The notes under the pieces: generated by a model
Told to the model about the DNA's origin: nothing
Seen by the model: the letters and a program-made list of their open reading frames with translations, nothing else
Databases searched by the model: none
Assembly: GCA_041678625.1 (NCBI GenBank)
Contig: JBAYNS010000012.1
Location: 1 to 19,595, forward strand
DNA from: JBAYNS01 sp041678625
Lineage (GTDB): Bacteria; Patescibacteriota; Gracilibacteria; Peribacterales; Peribacteraceae
Length of the DNA stretch: 19,595 nt
Direction: 5' to 3'
In this document: in pieces, positions 8,019 through 14,750 of the stretch
Numbering within the stretch: the first letter of the stretch is position 1
How the letters are laid out: the number at the start of each line of letters is the position of its first letter
Made by a program: the position numbers and the translations under genes

Positions 8019-8129
8019 AAGTGGAAAAGAAAATACAAAAGTGCATACACAGTACAAAACTATGAAATAATTCATAATTTTTTGATAAAAATTGTTATTT
8101 TTATATATTTTTGTTATAATTATGACATT
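8019..8129. promoter_or_regulatory. Divergent lysC-dapA / ACT-gene promoter region with inverted repeat
   Basis: This 111-nt, very AT-rich spacer separates the dapA start (8018, minus) from the ACT gene start (8130, plus). It contains a perfect inverted repeat TATGAA-ATAA-TTCATA (8061-8076), a candidate operator between the two starts. On the minus side, TTGTAC, 16 nt, then TGTATTTT gives only a weak promoter match for dapA. Confidence 0.45.
8092..8120 (+). promoter_or_regulatory. Strong extended -10 promoter, leaderless
   Basis: TTGTTA (8092-8097), a 17-nt spacer, and TATAAT (8115-8120) preceded by TGT give an extended -10 TGTTATAAT. The ATG at 8130 lies 9 nt after the -10, so the transcript would begin within about three bases of the start codon. 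Confidence 0.75.
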
Positions 8130-8795
8130 ATGATTCGTCTCTCCGATGCCATTAACGATGTCATTTCAGGTAATCCGCTTCTGCAGTTTGGCCTACAAAA
8201 CAGACTCTTTAACCTCTCCAATCTTGCAGGCTTTCTGCAGCCGCATATCGAAGTACGCACGAAAAAAGATCTGAACACTAATACCATTGTCATGGCACTC
8301 AGCAGAATGCAAAGGCAGATGAAAAATGGCACAAGCAATCTTGGGGATTTTAAGATTGAAAACCTAACGATTCATACAGGGTTGTGCACATTGACCTATA
8401 CAAAAACTGAAGAAGCTGATCGTGCTATTCGCAACCTGTACACCGCAGTACAAAAGAAGAATGAGTATATAACTATCTCCGAAGGCATTAATCAAATCAC
8501 CGTTATCGTCGATGCATCGCACGCGGAAAAATTGGAATCCTTTATCGCACACAAACCGCTCTTTAAACACATGAACATTGCCTCGCTTAACATTCAGTTT
8601 AATGCGAAACATACGTACGAAACACCCGGATTCATTTACATGATGTTGCAGCAGCTCATGCTGCAGAACATCAATCTTGTGGAGATCTCCTCAACATTCA
8701 CAGAGCTCATTCTGTATCTTGATGAATCTGATACGCGCGTGGCCTTTGATACGCTGTATCACCTCTTTCACGCACCGGAACGGGAAAATGGTTAA
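8130..8795 (+). CDS. Helical N-domain plus ACT-domain protein, probable amino-acid-responsive regulator
   Basis: 221 residues from the ATG at 8130. The frame is open back to 7980, but that extension overlaps dapA and the promoter. The N-terminal ~65 residues (LSDAINDVISGNPLLQFGL, NLSNLAGFLQPHIEVR, NTIVMALSRMQRQM) look like a compact helical, possibly winged-helix domain. The middle (FKIENLTIHTGLCTLTY, TVIVDASHAEKLESFI) resembles a degenerate ACT-like half. The end (ETPGFIYMMLQQLMLQNINL, VEISSTFTELILYLDESDTR) is a clear aspartokinase-type ACT domain. It faces an aspartokinase that lacks ACT domains, which suggests it senses an aspartate-family amino acid and controls lysC-dapA, either by binding the shared spacer or by binding LysC. 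Both are inferences; the ACT assignment is from pattern. Confidence 0.7.
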   Translation: MIRLSDAINDVISGNPLLQFGLQNRLFNLSNLAGFLQPHIEVRTKKDLNTNTIVMALSRMQRQMKNGTSNLGDFKIENLTIHTGLCTLTYTKTEEADRAIRNLYTAVQKKNEYITISEGINQITVIVDASHAEKLESFIAHKPLFKHMNIASLNIQFNAKHTYETPGFIYMMLQQLMLQNINLVEISSTFTELILYLDESDTRVAFDTLYHLFHAPERENG

Positions 8796-8820
8796 TCCCT
8801 ACACATCTTCATCTATCAGC

Positions 8821-9099
8821 CTACTCAAACTTAGATAGATTCGGGGCTATCTCATCAAACGGAAATGGTCGCGCATTGGAAACAAACGCCATGTATCTGA
8901 TAAATATGTACAACTGCGTATTCCAGATCTCGCAGAAGTCTGCAATCCCCTTTTGCCGTTTGCCTGTAAATAGCACCATAAAGAAGTGGATAACGATCAA
9001 TAATGTCACAAGCATTTTCCAGATACCCAATATAATTCCGGAAACAACGCCAACAACTATTCTCATCAGAGCTTCTGAGCCCTCTTTTCTTTTCTGCAT
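8821..9099 (-). CDS. DUF4389 membrane protein
   Basis: 92 residues, or 81 if it starts at the ATG at 9066. A hydrophobic stretch IVVGVVSGIILGIWKMLVTLLIVIHFF leads into FTGKRQKGIADFCEIWNTQLYIFIRYMAFVSNARPFPFDE. The sequence xHFxxxLFTGKR...G...F...x.xYxxRYxxFxxxxRPFPF is the hallmark of DUF4389, a small family of unknown function. Tail-to-tail with the ACT gene (25 nt between). A TATAAT on the minus strand at 9126-9131 could be its -10, giving a ~20-nt leader to the 9099 start. Confidence 0.75.
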   Translation of the reverse strand: MQKRKEGSEALMRIVVGVVSGIILGIWKMLVTLLIVIHFFMVLFTGKRQKGIADFCEIWNTQLYIFIRYMAFVSNARPFPFDEIAPNLSKFE

Positions 9100-9139
9100 A
9101 TAAGTTTGTGGGGGAATTCGAAACCATTATATGTAATTT

Positions 9140-9184
9140 CTACCCCAAAGCCACATCCAGCGTCATCATGATGAGGAAGGACAG
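9140..9184 (-). pseudogene. Relic of the 3' end of a second ZIP transporter gene
   Basis: On the minus strand this stretch reads LSFLIMMTLDVALG followed by TAG. The broken ZIP gene at 5192 ends LGFLVMMTLDVALG-TAG, and the two share a run of about 20 identical bases (9151-9171 and 5204-5224). No transporter sequence is recognisable on either side, so only the last 15 codons of a paralogue survive, just upstream of the DUF4389 gene. Confidence 0.7.
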
Positions 9185-9235
9185 CGAAAATAGACATAGA
9201 GAGAGAACCTCAATATATCGTTAGTAAGCCTGAGT

Positions 9236-9607
9236 TTAATGCTCCGTATGCTCCAAGAGTTTCGAAATACGCGGGTCAACAGGCCTTGTGGCATTGGCGA
9301 TTGCCGCAGGCAAATGCTCCAGTACACATGTGCATGTATCCGTCAGTAAAAATTGAATCCTCTGTTCGACCATTGGGCCTTCCCCGGAGACCACGAAGTT
9401 TGCCTCCATCCAAGGGTCAATTGCCGAGCTTGTGTACATCCCGCCTTGCTCATGCAGCAGCTGGTCAATCTCTCGCCATGTTTCGTACGAGAGCGCTCCA
9501 AACGGGCGCATCACCCGTTCTACTTCTTCCGACGAAGGACGTGAGGATGCATCAGGGAACTCCTGAAGAATTTTCTGCACGATCGTTTCTGCATCCGTAT
9601 TTCCCAT
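9236..9607 (-). CDS. Hypothetical acidic protein, 123 residues
   Basis: I do not recognise a family. The protein is soluble and acidic, with predicted helices: TDAETIVQKILQEFPDASSRPSSEEVERVMRPFG, YETWREIDQLLHEQGG, MVEQRIQFLLTDTCTCVLEHLP. It lacks signal or membrane segments. Support for it being real: ordinary amino-acid composition, an ATG start, and a TAGAAT -10 box (minus strand, 9614-9619) six bases before the ATG, the same leaderless layout as other genes here. Convergent or co-oriented partners give no functional clue. Confidence 0.6.
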   Translation of the reverse strand: MGNTDAETIVQKILQEFPDASSRPSSEEVERVMRPFGALSYETWREIDQLLHEQGGMYTSSAIDPWMEANFVVSGEGPMVEQRIQFLLTDTCTCVLEHLPAAIANATRPVDPRISKLLEHTEH

Positions 9608-9613
9608 GGTGGT

Positions 9614-9619
9614 ATTCTA
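9614..9619 (-). promoter_or_regulatory. Putative -10 box (TAGAAT), leaderless start
   Basis: TAGAAT on the minus strand is followed by ACCACC and then the ATG at 9607. The spacing puts the transcription start at the start codon. No convincing -35 is visible. Confidence 0.4.
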
Positions 9620-9637
9620 CATGGAGATTGAAGGGTT

Positions 9638-9780
9638 TGGCTGGGGAGAAGAGCCGTCTCCGTCTGCGGACTTCGCCTAGCCTACGGATTCAGCCAATCG
9701 CGGCGTAGCCCGCGTACGCGGAACGTAGACGCCTACCTGCCGGTAGGCAGGGATGGCTGGGCTTAGTGGATGATTTGAGA
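9638..9780. repeat. tRNA-tail repeat copy 1 and GC-rich hairpins
   Basis: Starts TGGCTGGGGAG (9638-9648), matching the complement of the tRNA-Gln 3' end, then a degenerate CGTCTC..GTC..GCGGAC..TCGCC block (9656-9674). At 9731-9751 lies a hairpin with two alternative folds: GCCTACC/GGTAGGC (7 bp, loop TGCC) or CCTGCC/GGCAGG (loop GGTA). ATGGCTGGGCTTAGTGGA (9753-9770) is close to a stretch at 15485-15502. No gene is seen between 9608 and 9812. Confidence 0.6.
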
Positions 9781-9812
9781 TCGCTTTCTAAAATCAGTGA
9801 ATTAATGTAGGC

Positions 9813-10436
9813 CTACAAACAAACCACATGCTTTATATCCTTTGTTAGATCCTTCACTCCATCTTCTAAACCTTTTATCATCTGATCATAAGAATTTACA
9901 TTGGGTATTTTATTTTCAAATTCAGAATTTATAAAAGAATCAATACTTCTAGATCTTAATTCCGAAACTACATCTAATAATCCGTTTGAGATATCCATTT
10001 TATTTATAGCCTTAAAAAATGAATCGTTTTTGTAAAATGCCACATTCATATTGCTTTTGTAATAAGCAGTGTAGTATCGCGATTTCTTGATAGTGGAATG
10101 GTTTTTTTGAGTATCTGAATTTATTGCATCCTCCAAATATGAAGCTATTTCGCAGTTGTATGCGTTGTGCTTCTCTATCTCAGTTATTGTCAAAGTAATT
10201 GACTGAAGACTTTGGAGCACAAAAATTAATATCGCAACAATTACGCTTATTAGAGTTAAATCATTACTATTAATATTCCTTCTTAAAGTTTTGTATTTCA
10301 AAATTGTGACTACGGCAACAATACAAACTATAATAAAAGGGATTTTGTAAAACCAAATGCCTTTCCACCAGTAGGAAATTGCAATAATCATTGCAATCGC
10401 AATAAAAACTATGATTAACGTTTTCTTCTTTTGCAT
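9813..10436 (-). CDS. Hypothetical membrane protein, AT-rich gene
   Basis: 207 residues from the ATG at 10436 (MQKKKTLIIVF); the frame extends 13 codons further but the hydrophobic start argues for 10436. Three N-terminal membrane segments are visible: TLIIVFIAIAMIIAISYWW, FYKIPFIIVCIVAVVTIL and LISVIVAILIFVLQSL. A soluble, Asn/Ser/Lys-rich C-terminal part of ~125 residues follows with no motif I recognise. The DNA is markedly richer in A and T than the biosynthetic genes, with Lys/Asn/Ile codons dominating, which suggests a separate origin. It is divergent from the zinc-ribbon gene. Confidence 0.65.
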   Translation of the reverse strand: MQKKKTLIIVFIAIAMIIAISYWWKGIWFYKIPFIIVCIVAVVTILKYKTLRRNINSNDLTLISVIVAILIFVLQSLQSITLTITEIEKHNAYNCEIASYLEDAINSDTQKNHSTIKKSRYYTAYYKSNMNVAFYKNDSFFKAINKMDISNGLLDVVSELRSRSIDSFINSEFENKIPNVNSYDQMIKGLEDGVKDLTKDIKHVVCL

Positions 10437-10597
10437 GATGATTCTAAATTCGTAATTTGGATGAGCACATGACATCCGGAAGCAAATTGTAGCGGTTCCT
10501 TAGGGGTTTTTGGGAGTCCTTTTTATAATGATGGCACGTGTGTCGGGGTAAAATGTAGATTATTATAAAGTTATCTGGTTCAATATGAGATGTGGGA

Positions 10598-11017
10598 ATG
10601 TATACGAATATTTGCTGTAGGAAGTGTAAATACTCATTTACTGGTGGATACAGCAGACTGGGTCTAGATTCCAAGTTAGGATTGCCGTTATTGCAATGCT
10701 CAAAATGTGGAGAAGTCTACAAAACCGGAAAGAAACCCTGGTCCACAATGTCTGAACGTGAGAAAAAACTTTTCATCACCAACAGAGTATTCCAAACGGT
10801 CATTAACTCCATTCTTTTTTTTGTCCCATTACTTGTAATTGAGTATTACTTTTTTCATGTGAGTGATGAAGATATTTTCAGCGCTCGCTATCTGGCTGTG
10901 CCGATTATAGGAGGTTTGCTGATCAGTGGCATTTGGATCTTCTTGAATGCAAAAAAATGGATTGAACAAACAGAAGCAGCTTTTACTAAAAAGGATTTCG
11001 CCTTCTTTTTTCGATGA
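10598..11017 (+). CDS. Zinc-ribbon membrane protein, uncharacterised
   Basis: 139 residues from the ATG at 10598; a GTG at 10592 is also possible. The N-terminus holds two CxxC knuckles, CCRKC and CSKCGEVYKTG, about 26 residues apart, a typical zinc ribbon. Two hydrophobic segments follow: VINSILFFVPLLVIEYYFF and YLAVPIIGGLLISGIWIFL, then a charged tail ending FFFR. This layout (cytoplasmic ribbon plus two TMs) is found in many small unknown proteins; no specific function can be given. The -10-like TATAAA near 10564 would give a short leader. The DNA is AT-rich like its neighbours. Confidence 0.65.
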   Translation: MYTNICCRKCKYSFTGGYSRLGLDSKLGLPLLQCSKCGEVYKTGKKPWSTMSEREKKLFITNRVFQTVINSILFFVPLLVIEYYFFHVSDEDIFSARYLAVPIIGGLLISGIWIFLNAKKWIEQTEAAFTKKDFAFFFR

Positions 11018-11031
11018 GAAGCTAAATTTAT

Positions 11032-11535
11032 TTACTCAATATGCTGTTTAATAGGTGAAAAGGAGGGCTCATCACCACTAACATCAACTGAGAAATCGTA
11101 GGTGGTTTTATAGTGATAATCTTTGTCGTTAATTGATTTGGACTCTATTTCAAGATTGATTTCTACGCGATTTATCTGGTACTCATGACCTCTAATTTTC
11201 CTCAGCCCCTTCGCGTTGATATGTCCTAACTGAGCCAGAAGTTGTCTTTCAGAAGGAACCAGAATGAGCTCTTGGTGAAAATTTGTGGGATGTTCTTCAT
11301 CACCAATTTTTAAACTAGCCTTAGAAATTCTTGCCATACCAGGGTACGTGCCCTTGTTAACTAAGATTGCGTTAAAAAACCACTTTTCTTCTTCATCTTC
11401 ACCTGTCTTTTTAAATGCAATTTCTGGTACAACATAAGGTCTCCGTTTCAACACGAATTCTTTGTAGGCAACCCACGCCGTGACTCCTGCAAGAAGCACA
11501 AGAAGTGTATCCATGATGTTTCCAAACCAATTCAT
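11032..11535 (-). CDS. Hypothetical single-pass membrane protein
   Basis: 167 residues starting MNWFGNIMDTLLVLLAGVTAWVAYKEFVLKRRPYVVPEI. One N-terminal TM is followed by KRR, so the remainder is probably cytoplasmic by the positive-inside rule. The C-terminal ~130 residues look like a beta-rich domain (WFFNAILVNKGTYPGMARISKASLKIG, HEYQINRVEINLEIESKS, TTYDFSVDVSG). I recognise no family. Convergent with the zinc-ribbon gene (14 nt between stops), and similarly AT-rich. Confidence 0.6.
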   Translation of the reverse strand: MNWFGNIMDTLLVLLAGVTAWVAYKEFVLKRRPYVVPEIAFKKTGEDEEEKWFFNAILVNKGTYPGMARISKASLKIGDEEHPTNFHQELILVPSERQLLAQLGHINAKGLRKIRGHEYQINRVEINLEIESKSINDKDYHYKTTYDFSVDVSGDEPSFSPIKQHIE

Positions 11536-11556
11536 ACGGCATGTGGGTAACTTTTA

Positions 11557-11636
11557 TCTGGCTGGGGAGGAGGGATTTACTTCGTCTCGTCCCGCATTCG
11601 CGGGACTCGCTCAGCATAAACTTCTCATCCCTCCTC
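11557..11636. repeat. tRNA-tail repeat copy 2 with nested hairpins
   Basis: The first 21 bases (11557-11577) are identical to 15816-15836, the complement of the 3' end of tRNA-Gln including CCA and two flanking bases. An outer stem GAGGAGGGAT (11567-11576) pairs with ATCCCTCCTC (11627-11636). Inside lies GTCCCGC-ATTC-GCGGGAC (11589-11606). The structure is palindromic as a whole, like a small non-coding mobile or fossil element. It fills much of the 305-nt spacer before the membrane-protein operon. Confidence 0.75.
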
Positions 11637-11733
11637 TGCCAATACTAAGATCCGAAGTGGACTAATTGACTGTTCTTTAATTATATATTAAAATATATCA
11701 CTGCACCATTCGCTGCAGGAGTTCTTTGATGCC

Positions 11734-11777
11734 ACCGGACCTTAGGTCCGGTCTGCAGTGTACTTTCTTTGTATAAG
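11734..11777 (+). promoter_or_regulatory. Palindromic operator-like site and -10 box of the membrane protein/LemA-like operon
   Basis: ACCGGACCT-T-AGGTCCGGT (11734-11752) is a perfect 19-nt palindrome. A TATAAG -10 box lies at 11772-11777 with no good -35, so the palindrome covers roughly the -50 to -32 region of the predicted promoter, a position suited to a regulator site. CTGCAG occurs on both sides (11713, 11753). Confidence 0.5.
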
Positions 11778-11785
11778 TGTAGTGC

Positions 11786-11808
11786 GGACCGGATCACGTT
11801 ATCATCAC
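11786..11808 (+). repeat. 5' UTR half of a flanking inverted repeat
   Basis: GGACCGG (11786-11792) and TTATCATCAC (11799-11808), separated by 6 nt, are together the exact complement of GTGATGATAACCGGTCC at 13864-13880 after the second gene. The two copies bracket the two-gene unit in inverted orientation and would both lie in the transcript. Confidence 0.55.
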
Positions 11809-11840
11809 AACAAGAATATCCAAAAGAAAGGAGGTCTTTT

Positions 11841-13181
11841 ATGCGAAGTGCTTACGGGCGCTACCGCAACCGCGCGAATGATCACGAGATGACATTCCGC
11901 GCGTGTCTTTTTGTTCTCGGACTGGCGATCTTTGCAGTGATCTTCATGGTCTACAACGGCCAGTTCGGCAAGTTGTGGGGGATCACATGGGCCAACACGC
12001 CCGTATGGTTCATCATCGCACTCGTCGCCGGGTGGGGACTCTTCTGGACGTTGTACAAGAAGGAGATGAACTGGGTGGAATACTTGGTATATCTCCTCTT
12101 CTGTATTCCGATGACCATCCCCTTCATCATGATGGGATATTGGTGGTCAACGGGCTTGTACGCCGTTGAGAACATCAACGGTTATGTCCATGGAGGAGAG
12201 TACTATGAGGCGTACACGACCGAGACGACGTACACCGACTCGGATGGCAAAGAACACACGACGCGAACGTACCACCCTCCGGAGTGGTACCTGTTATCTT
12301 CTGTGGTCCTTCATGGTCACAGACAGAAGGTCGACTGCACCAGCAGAGACTACAAACACTACGTGAAGAAATTCGGCAACGAGAAGTTCCACCTGCTCAG
12401 TCACGTTGGCCAGGTTTCCGTGGGAGACGGCAACATGTACTCCACGGCCTGGGACGGAAAGGCGTCCACCAAGACGCCCATGGTGAGCCCTCATCCGTAC
12501 GTCTCGTACATCAAGGCGAGCGAGCGAATGAAGAGCATGCACGCCCTGGTGAGCGGGTACGAGGAACTTCTGCGTGAGTACCCGGAGATCCACGGCGGAC
12601 CCAACGGACCGATCGAACTCGACCGCGTACTCGTGGCGGGCGCGAGCGTTCCCTCTGGTTGGGTGCGCGAAGTGGATCGTCTGCTCGACGAGAAGTTGAT
12701 GCAGCTTGGTTCTGCCAAGCAGTGCAACATTCTCGTCTACGTCGTTCATACGGGAAACCGTGGTTTCGCCGGTGCCCTGGAAGGATACTGGACCGGCGGC
12801 AACAAGAACGACGTGATTGTCATCGTGGGCACGACGCACTACCCGAAGATCGACTTCGCGGACGTGTTGTGCCTGAACACACAACCACTGTTCCCAATCG
12901 CACTCCGTGATGAACTGGAGAGCCTTGGAACACTGGATGTCTCCGCAAAACAGTTTGCGGAAATCGTGACATCGCATGTTGCGAAACCTGCGAGTCAGGG
13001 AGGGTACGAGCGCGAGCCGATGGCCGCATACGAGTACCTCAAGTACGAGATTCGCTTACCCCTGTGGGCGAGCATTCTCCTCGTCGTCTTTTCTGTGGGG
13101 TGCACCACCCCGTTCATGATCTTTTTCCTCACCAACGATTTCGATGATGAGGACACCAACATCTTACTGAAAGGAACCTGA
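11841..13181 (+). CDS. Multi-spanning membrane protein with a large soluble domain (TPM-like by context)
   Basis: 446 residues from the ATG at 11841, chosen because a near-perfect AAAGGAGGT (11827-11835) lies 5 nt upstream; the frame is open to 11769. Three N-terminal TMs (about 20-38, 53-71, 79-100) and one near the C-terminus (about 405-432) flank a soluble domain of ~300 residues. That domain contains RVLVAGASVPSGWVREVDRLL, CNILVYVVHTGNRGFAGALEG and YWTGGNKNDVIVIVG. Such a hydrophobic-strand...nDvivivG pattern, next to a LemA-like gene, recalls the TPM-domain proteins often encoded beside LemA, but the match is too weak to name. Codons prefer G or C at the third position, unlike neighbouring genes. 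Transfer from a plasmid or phage is possible. Confidence 0.7.
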   Translation: MRSAYGRYRNRANDHEMTFRACLFVLGLAIFAVIFMVYNGQFGKLWGITWANTPVWFIIALVAGWGLFWTLYKKEMNWVEYLVYLLFCIPMTIPFIMMGYWWSTGLYAVENINGYVHGGEYYEAYTTETTYTDSDGKEHTTRTYHPPEWYLLSSVVLHGHRQKVDCTSRDYKHYVKKFGNEKFHLLSHVGQVSVGDGNMYSTAWDGKASTKTPMVSPHPYVSYIKASERMKSMHALVSGYEELLREYPEIHGGPNGPIELDRVLVAGASVPSGWVREVDRLLDEKLMQLGSAKQCNILVYVVHTGNRGFAGALEGYWTGGNKNDVIVIVGTTHYPKIDFADVLCLNTQPLFPIALRDELESLGTLDVSAKQFAEIVTSHVAKPASQGGYEREPMAAYEYLKYEIRLPLWASILLVVFSVGCTTPFMIFFLTNDFDDEDTNILLKGT

Positions 13182-13184
13182 GTC

Positions 13185-13862
13185 ATGTTCGAAGAATTCT
13201 CACGACACGACTACGACACCACCACCGCAAGGAGTGGCGGTACCTTCAAGATGGTGATCGCCGCAGTGATCGTCCTCGCGCTCATCGCGGCGGCGGTGTA
13301 CATCGGGTACCCGATCATCAAGAAAAACCAGTTTGTCGGTATGGAGAAGAGTCTCGACGCGCTCCACAACGAATCGCTCGTAGAACTCTCCGCCATGACC
13401 GGCAGCGTTAAGCTCTCGGGCTCCGCGGTGAAATCCAAGGATGAGTTCATGCTGGAAGTCATCCACAAAGCCACGGAAGGCCGTTATGGACCTGATGGCG
13501 CAAAGCAAGTCGCTCTGTTCCTGCACGAGAACTACCCCAATATGGATACGGCGCTCAGACAGCAGTACATCCGTGCCGTGGAAGCGGGGTATGCAAAGTT
13601 CGCCAACGTGCAGACGCGGAAACTCCAACTCCTGCGCGAGTACCAGCGGCAGGTCGATCCCGACACGTTTCCGTCGGGATCATGGGTAGCCAAGAAGTAC
13701 GGTTTCCCCCGCGTCGATCTTGCGAAGTACGACGTTATCTTAAGCAAGGAAGCACGCAAGGCAGACGCAACCAAAACTCTGGACGAATCGGAGTTCGATC
13801 CGTTCGCCAAAGAAAAGGTTAAAGCCCCAGTAAAACCGGAGGCGGAGGCCAAAGACTTCTAG
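13185..13862 (+). CDS. LemA-like membrane-anchored protein
   Basis: 225 residues, 3 nt after the previous gene, with AAAGGA (13170-13175) upstream. A single TM (about 23-45, MVIAAVIVLALIAAAVYIGYPII) is followed by a helical domain. The C-terminal section YAKFANVQTRKLQLLREYQRQ...FPSGSWVAKKYGFPRVD resembles the end of LemA proteins (helix, FP, then a short GF motif). The diagnostic LemA N-terminal RR..LIPNLV segment is not recognisable, so this is a distant relative at best. The tail is charged (FDPFAKEKVKAPVKPEAEAKDF). It shares the GC-rich codon use and Shine-Dalgarno dependence of its partner. Function of LemA itself is poorly defined. Confidence 0.6.
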   Translation: MFEEFSRHDYDTTTARSGGTFKMVIAAVIVLALIAAAVYIGYPIIKKNQFVGMEKSLDALHNESLVELSAMTGSVKLSGSAVKSKDEFMLEVIHKATEGRYGPDGAKQVALFLHENYPNMDTALRQQYIRAVEAGYAKFANVQTRKLQLLREYQRQVDPDTFPSGSWVAKKYGFPRVDLAKYDVILSKEARKADATKTLDESEFDPFAKEKVKAPVKPEAEAKDF

Positions 13863-13863
13863 T

Positions 13864-13891
13864 GTGATGATAACCGGTCCAACGTCATCAC
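13864..13891 (+). repeat. 3' UTR half of the flanking inverted repeat
   Basis: GTGATGATAACCGGTCC (13864-13880) is the complement of the split element at 11786-11808. It can also fold locally, since GTGATGA (13864-13870) pairs with TCATCAC (13885-13891). Confidence 0.55.
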
Positions 13892-13893
13892 TG

Positions 13894-13927
13894 CTCGCGG
13901 GTCCCCTTGGGATCCGCGAGTTTTTTT
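13894..13927 (+). terminator. Strong intrinsic terminator of the membrane protein/LemA-like operon
   Basis: A 12-bp stem with one G-U pair (13894-13905 with 13909-13920) and a CTT loop is followed by seven T residues (13921-13927). Confidence 0.93.
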
Positions 13928-13938
13928 GATAGTACTTT

Positions 13939-13980
13939 GGCTGGCTGGGGAGGAGAGATCCTTCGGCTTCGTCTCAGAAG
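13939..13980 (+). repeat. tRNA-tail repeat copy 3
   Basis: CTGGCTGGGGAGGAGAGAT (13941-13959) differs at one base from the tRNA-Gln 3'-end complement. CTTCGTCTC follows (13967-13975), as in copy 2. No hairpin core remains. Confidence 0.6.
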
Positions 13981-14004
13981 AAAATTGCACTGTCACGCAC
14001 ACCG

Positions 14005-14718
14005 TTATTCCTCTGTAATGTCCACGGGGGGCACTGCCAGGATTTTTACTCCGAAATCCAGATCCCTCTCAAGAGTTTGTGTCTCGTCTGGTTCGAAAAC
14101 CCACAACACCTTCTGGGGGATTTTCCATTCATTTCTCAGGGCTGTACGCTGCTCAGCATACGGTTGCTGCTGCTGTCTAAGACCTTTTAGCTCTTTCTCC
14201 CATGCCGCCTTTTTTTTCTTGCTATCGGTTCCATCGTAACGAGCGATATTCATTTCAAGTATTCTGATTCTTAGAGCAGTCTTCGCTTTGCTTTTTACCT
14301 GTTCTCTCGCAATCTCGCTGACTGGTCTCTCGTAGTATTTCATCAGCTCTGTTACCTTTGAGAGGTACCCTTCCCACAGCGTTTTCTGTCTCTTCCATTC
14401 GCTATTCTTTGAAGGAGAAGAGCTTTCTTCAATAATACGTATTCCAGTCATCTGTCTGAAAACACGCTCCTTGTTATAGTCCCGCATGGGTACAGAATCA
14501 GGAGCCCCCTCAATCATAGTTTCAAGAGACTGAATGGATGCCTTTGCATGTGAAGCTTCATCCCGCAGCTGCTTCTTGTATTTCTCTAGTTCTCTTACCA
14601 ATTCTGGTGGGATTTCCTTCGCTGCATCAGCTTGCTGCATTTGGTCCGGTCGCTGTTTATCGGGGGAGGACTCGTCACCGAAGAAAATGAGAAGGCGTTC
14701 TTTGTCGTAATTGTTCAT
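14005..14718 (-). CDS. Hypothetical coiled-coil-rich protein
   Basis: 237 residues from the ATG at 14718 (MNNYDKERLLIFFGDE); an ATG at 14736 is also in frame. It is highly charged and helical. ELVRELEKYKKQLRDEASHAKASIQSLETMIEG and the region around KSKAKTALRIRILEMNIARYDG...KKKKAAWEKELKGLRQQQQ are likely coiled coils. Two short similar segments stand out, NNYDKERLL near the start and RDYNKERVF in the middle. No TM or signal peptide, and no family recognised. It lies just downstream of a second unknown gene (14 nt between the next gene's stop and an in-frame ATG) and probably shares its transcript. Confidence 0.6.
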   Translation of the reverse strand: MNNYDKERLLIFFGDESSPDKQRPDQMQQADAAKEIPPELVRELEKYKKQLRDEASHAKASIQSLETMIEGAPDSVPMRDYNKERVFRQMTGIRIIEESSSPSKNSEWKRQKTLWEGYLSKVTELMKYYERPVSEIAREQVKSKAKTALRIRILEMNIARYDGTDSKKKKAAWEKELKGLRQQQQPYAEQRTALRNEWKIPQKVLWVFEPDETQTLERDLDFGVKILAVPPVDITEE

Positions 14719-14750
14719 GTGTGTGTGAGGGATCATTAGATTGTCTACTT

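Noticed and set aside
7980..8129. N-terminal extension of the ACT-domain gene
   Set aside because: It would overlap dapA and include the extended -10 promoter; the conserved part starts at 8130.
9638..9660. Second tRNA gene
   Set aside because: Only the 3'-end complement is present here and at 11557 and 13941; no T-arm, anticodon or acceptor partner follows.
12294..12977. 227-codon minus-strand frame in the membrane-protein gene
   Set aside because: His/Arg/Val-rich shadow caused by G/C-biased third positions on the coding strand; no start signals.
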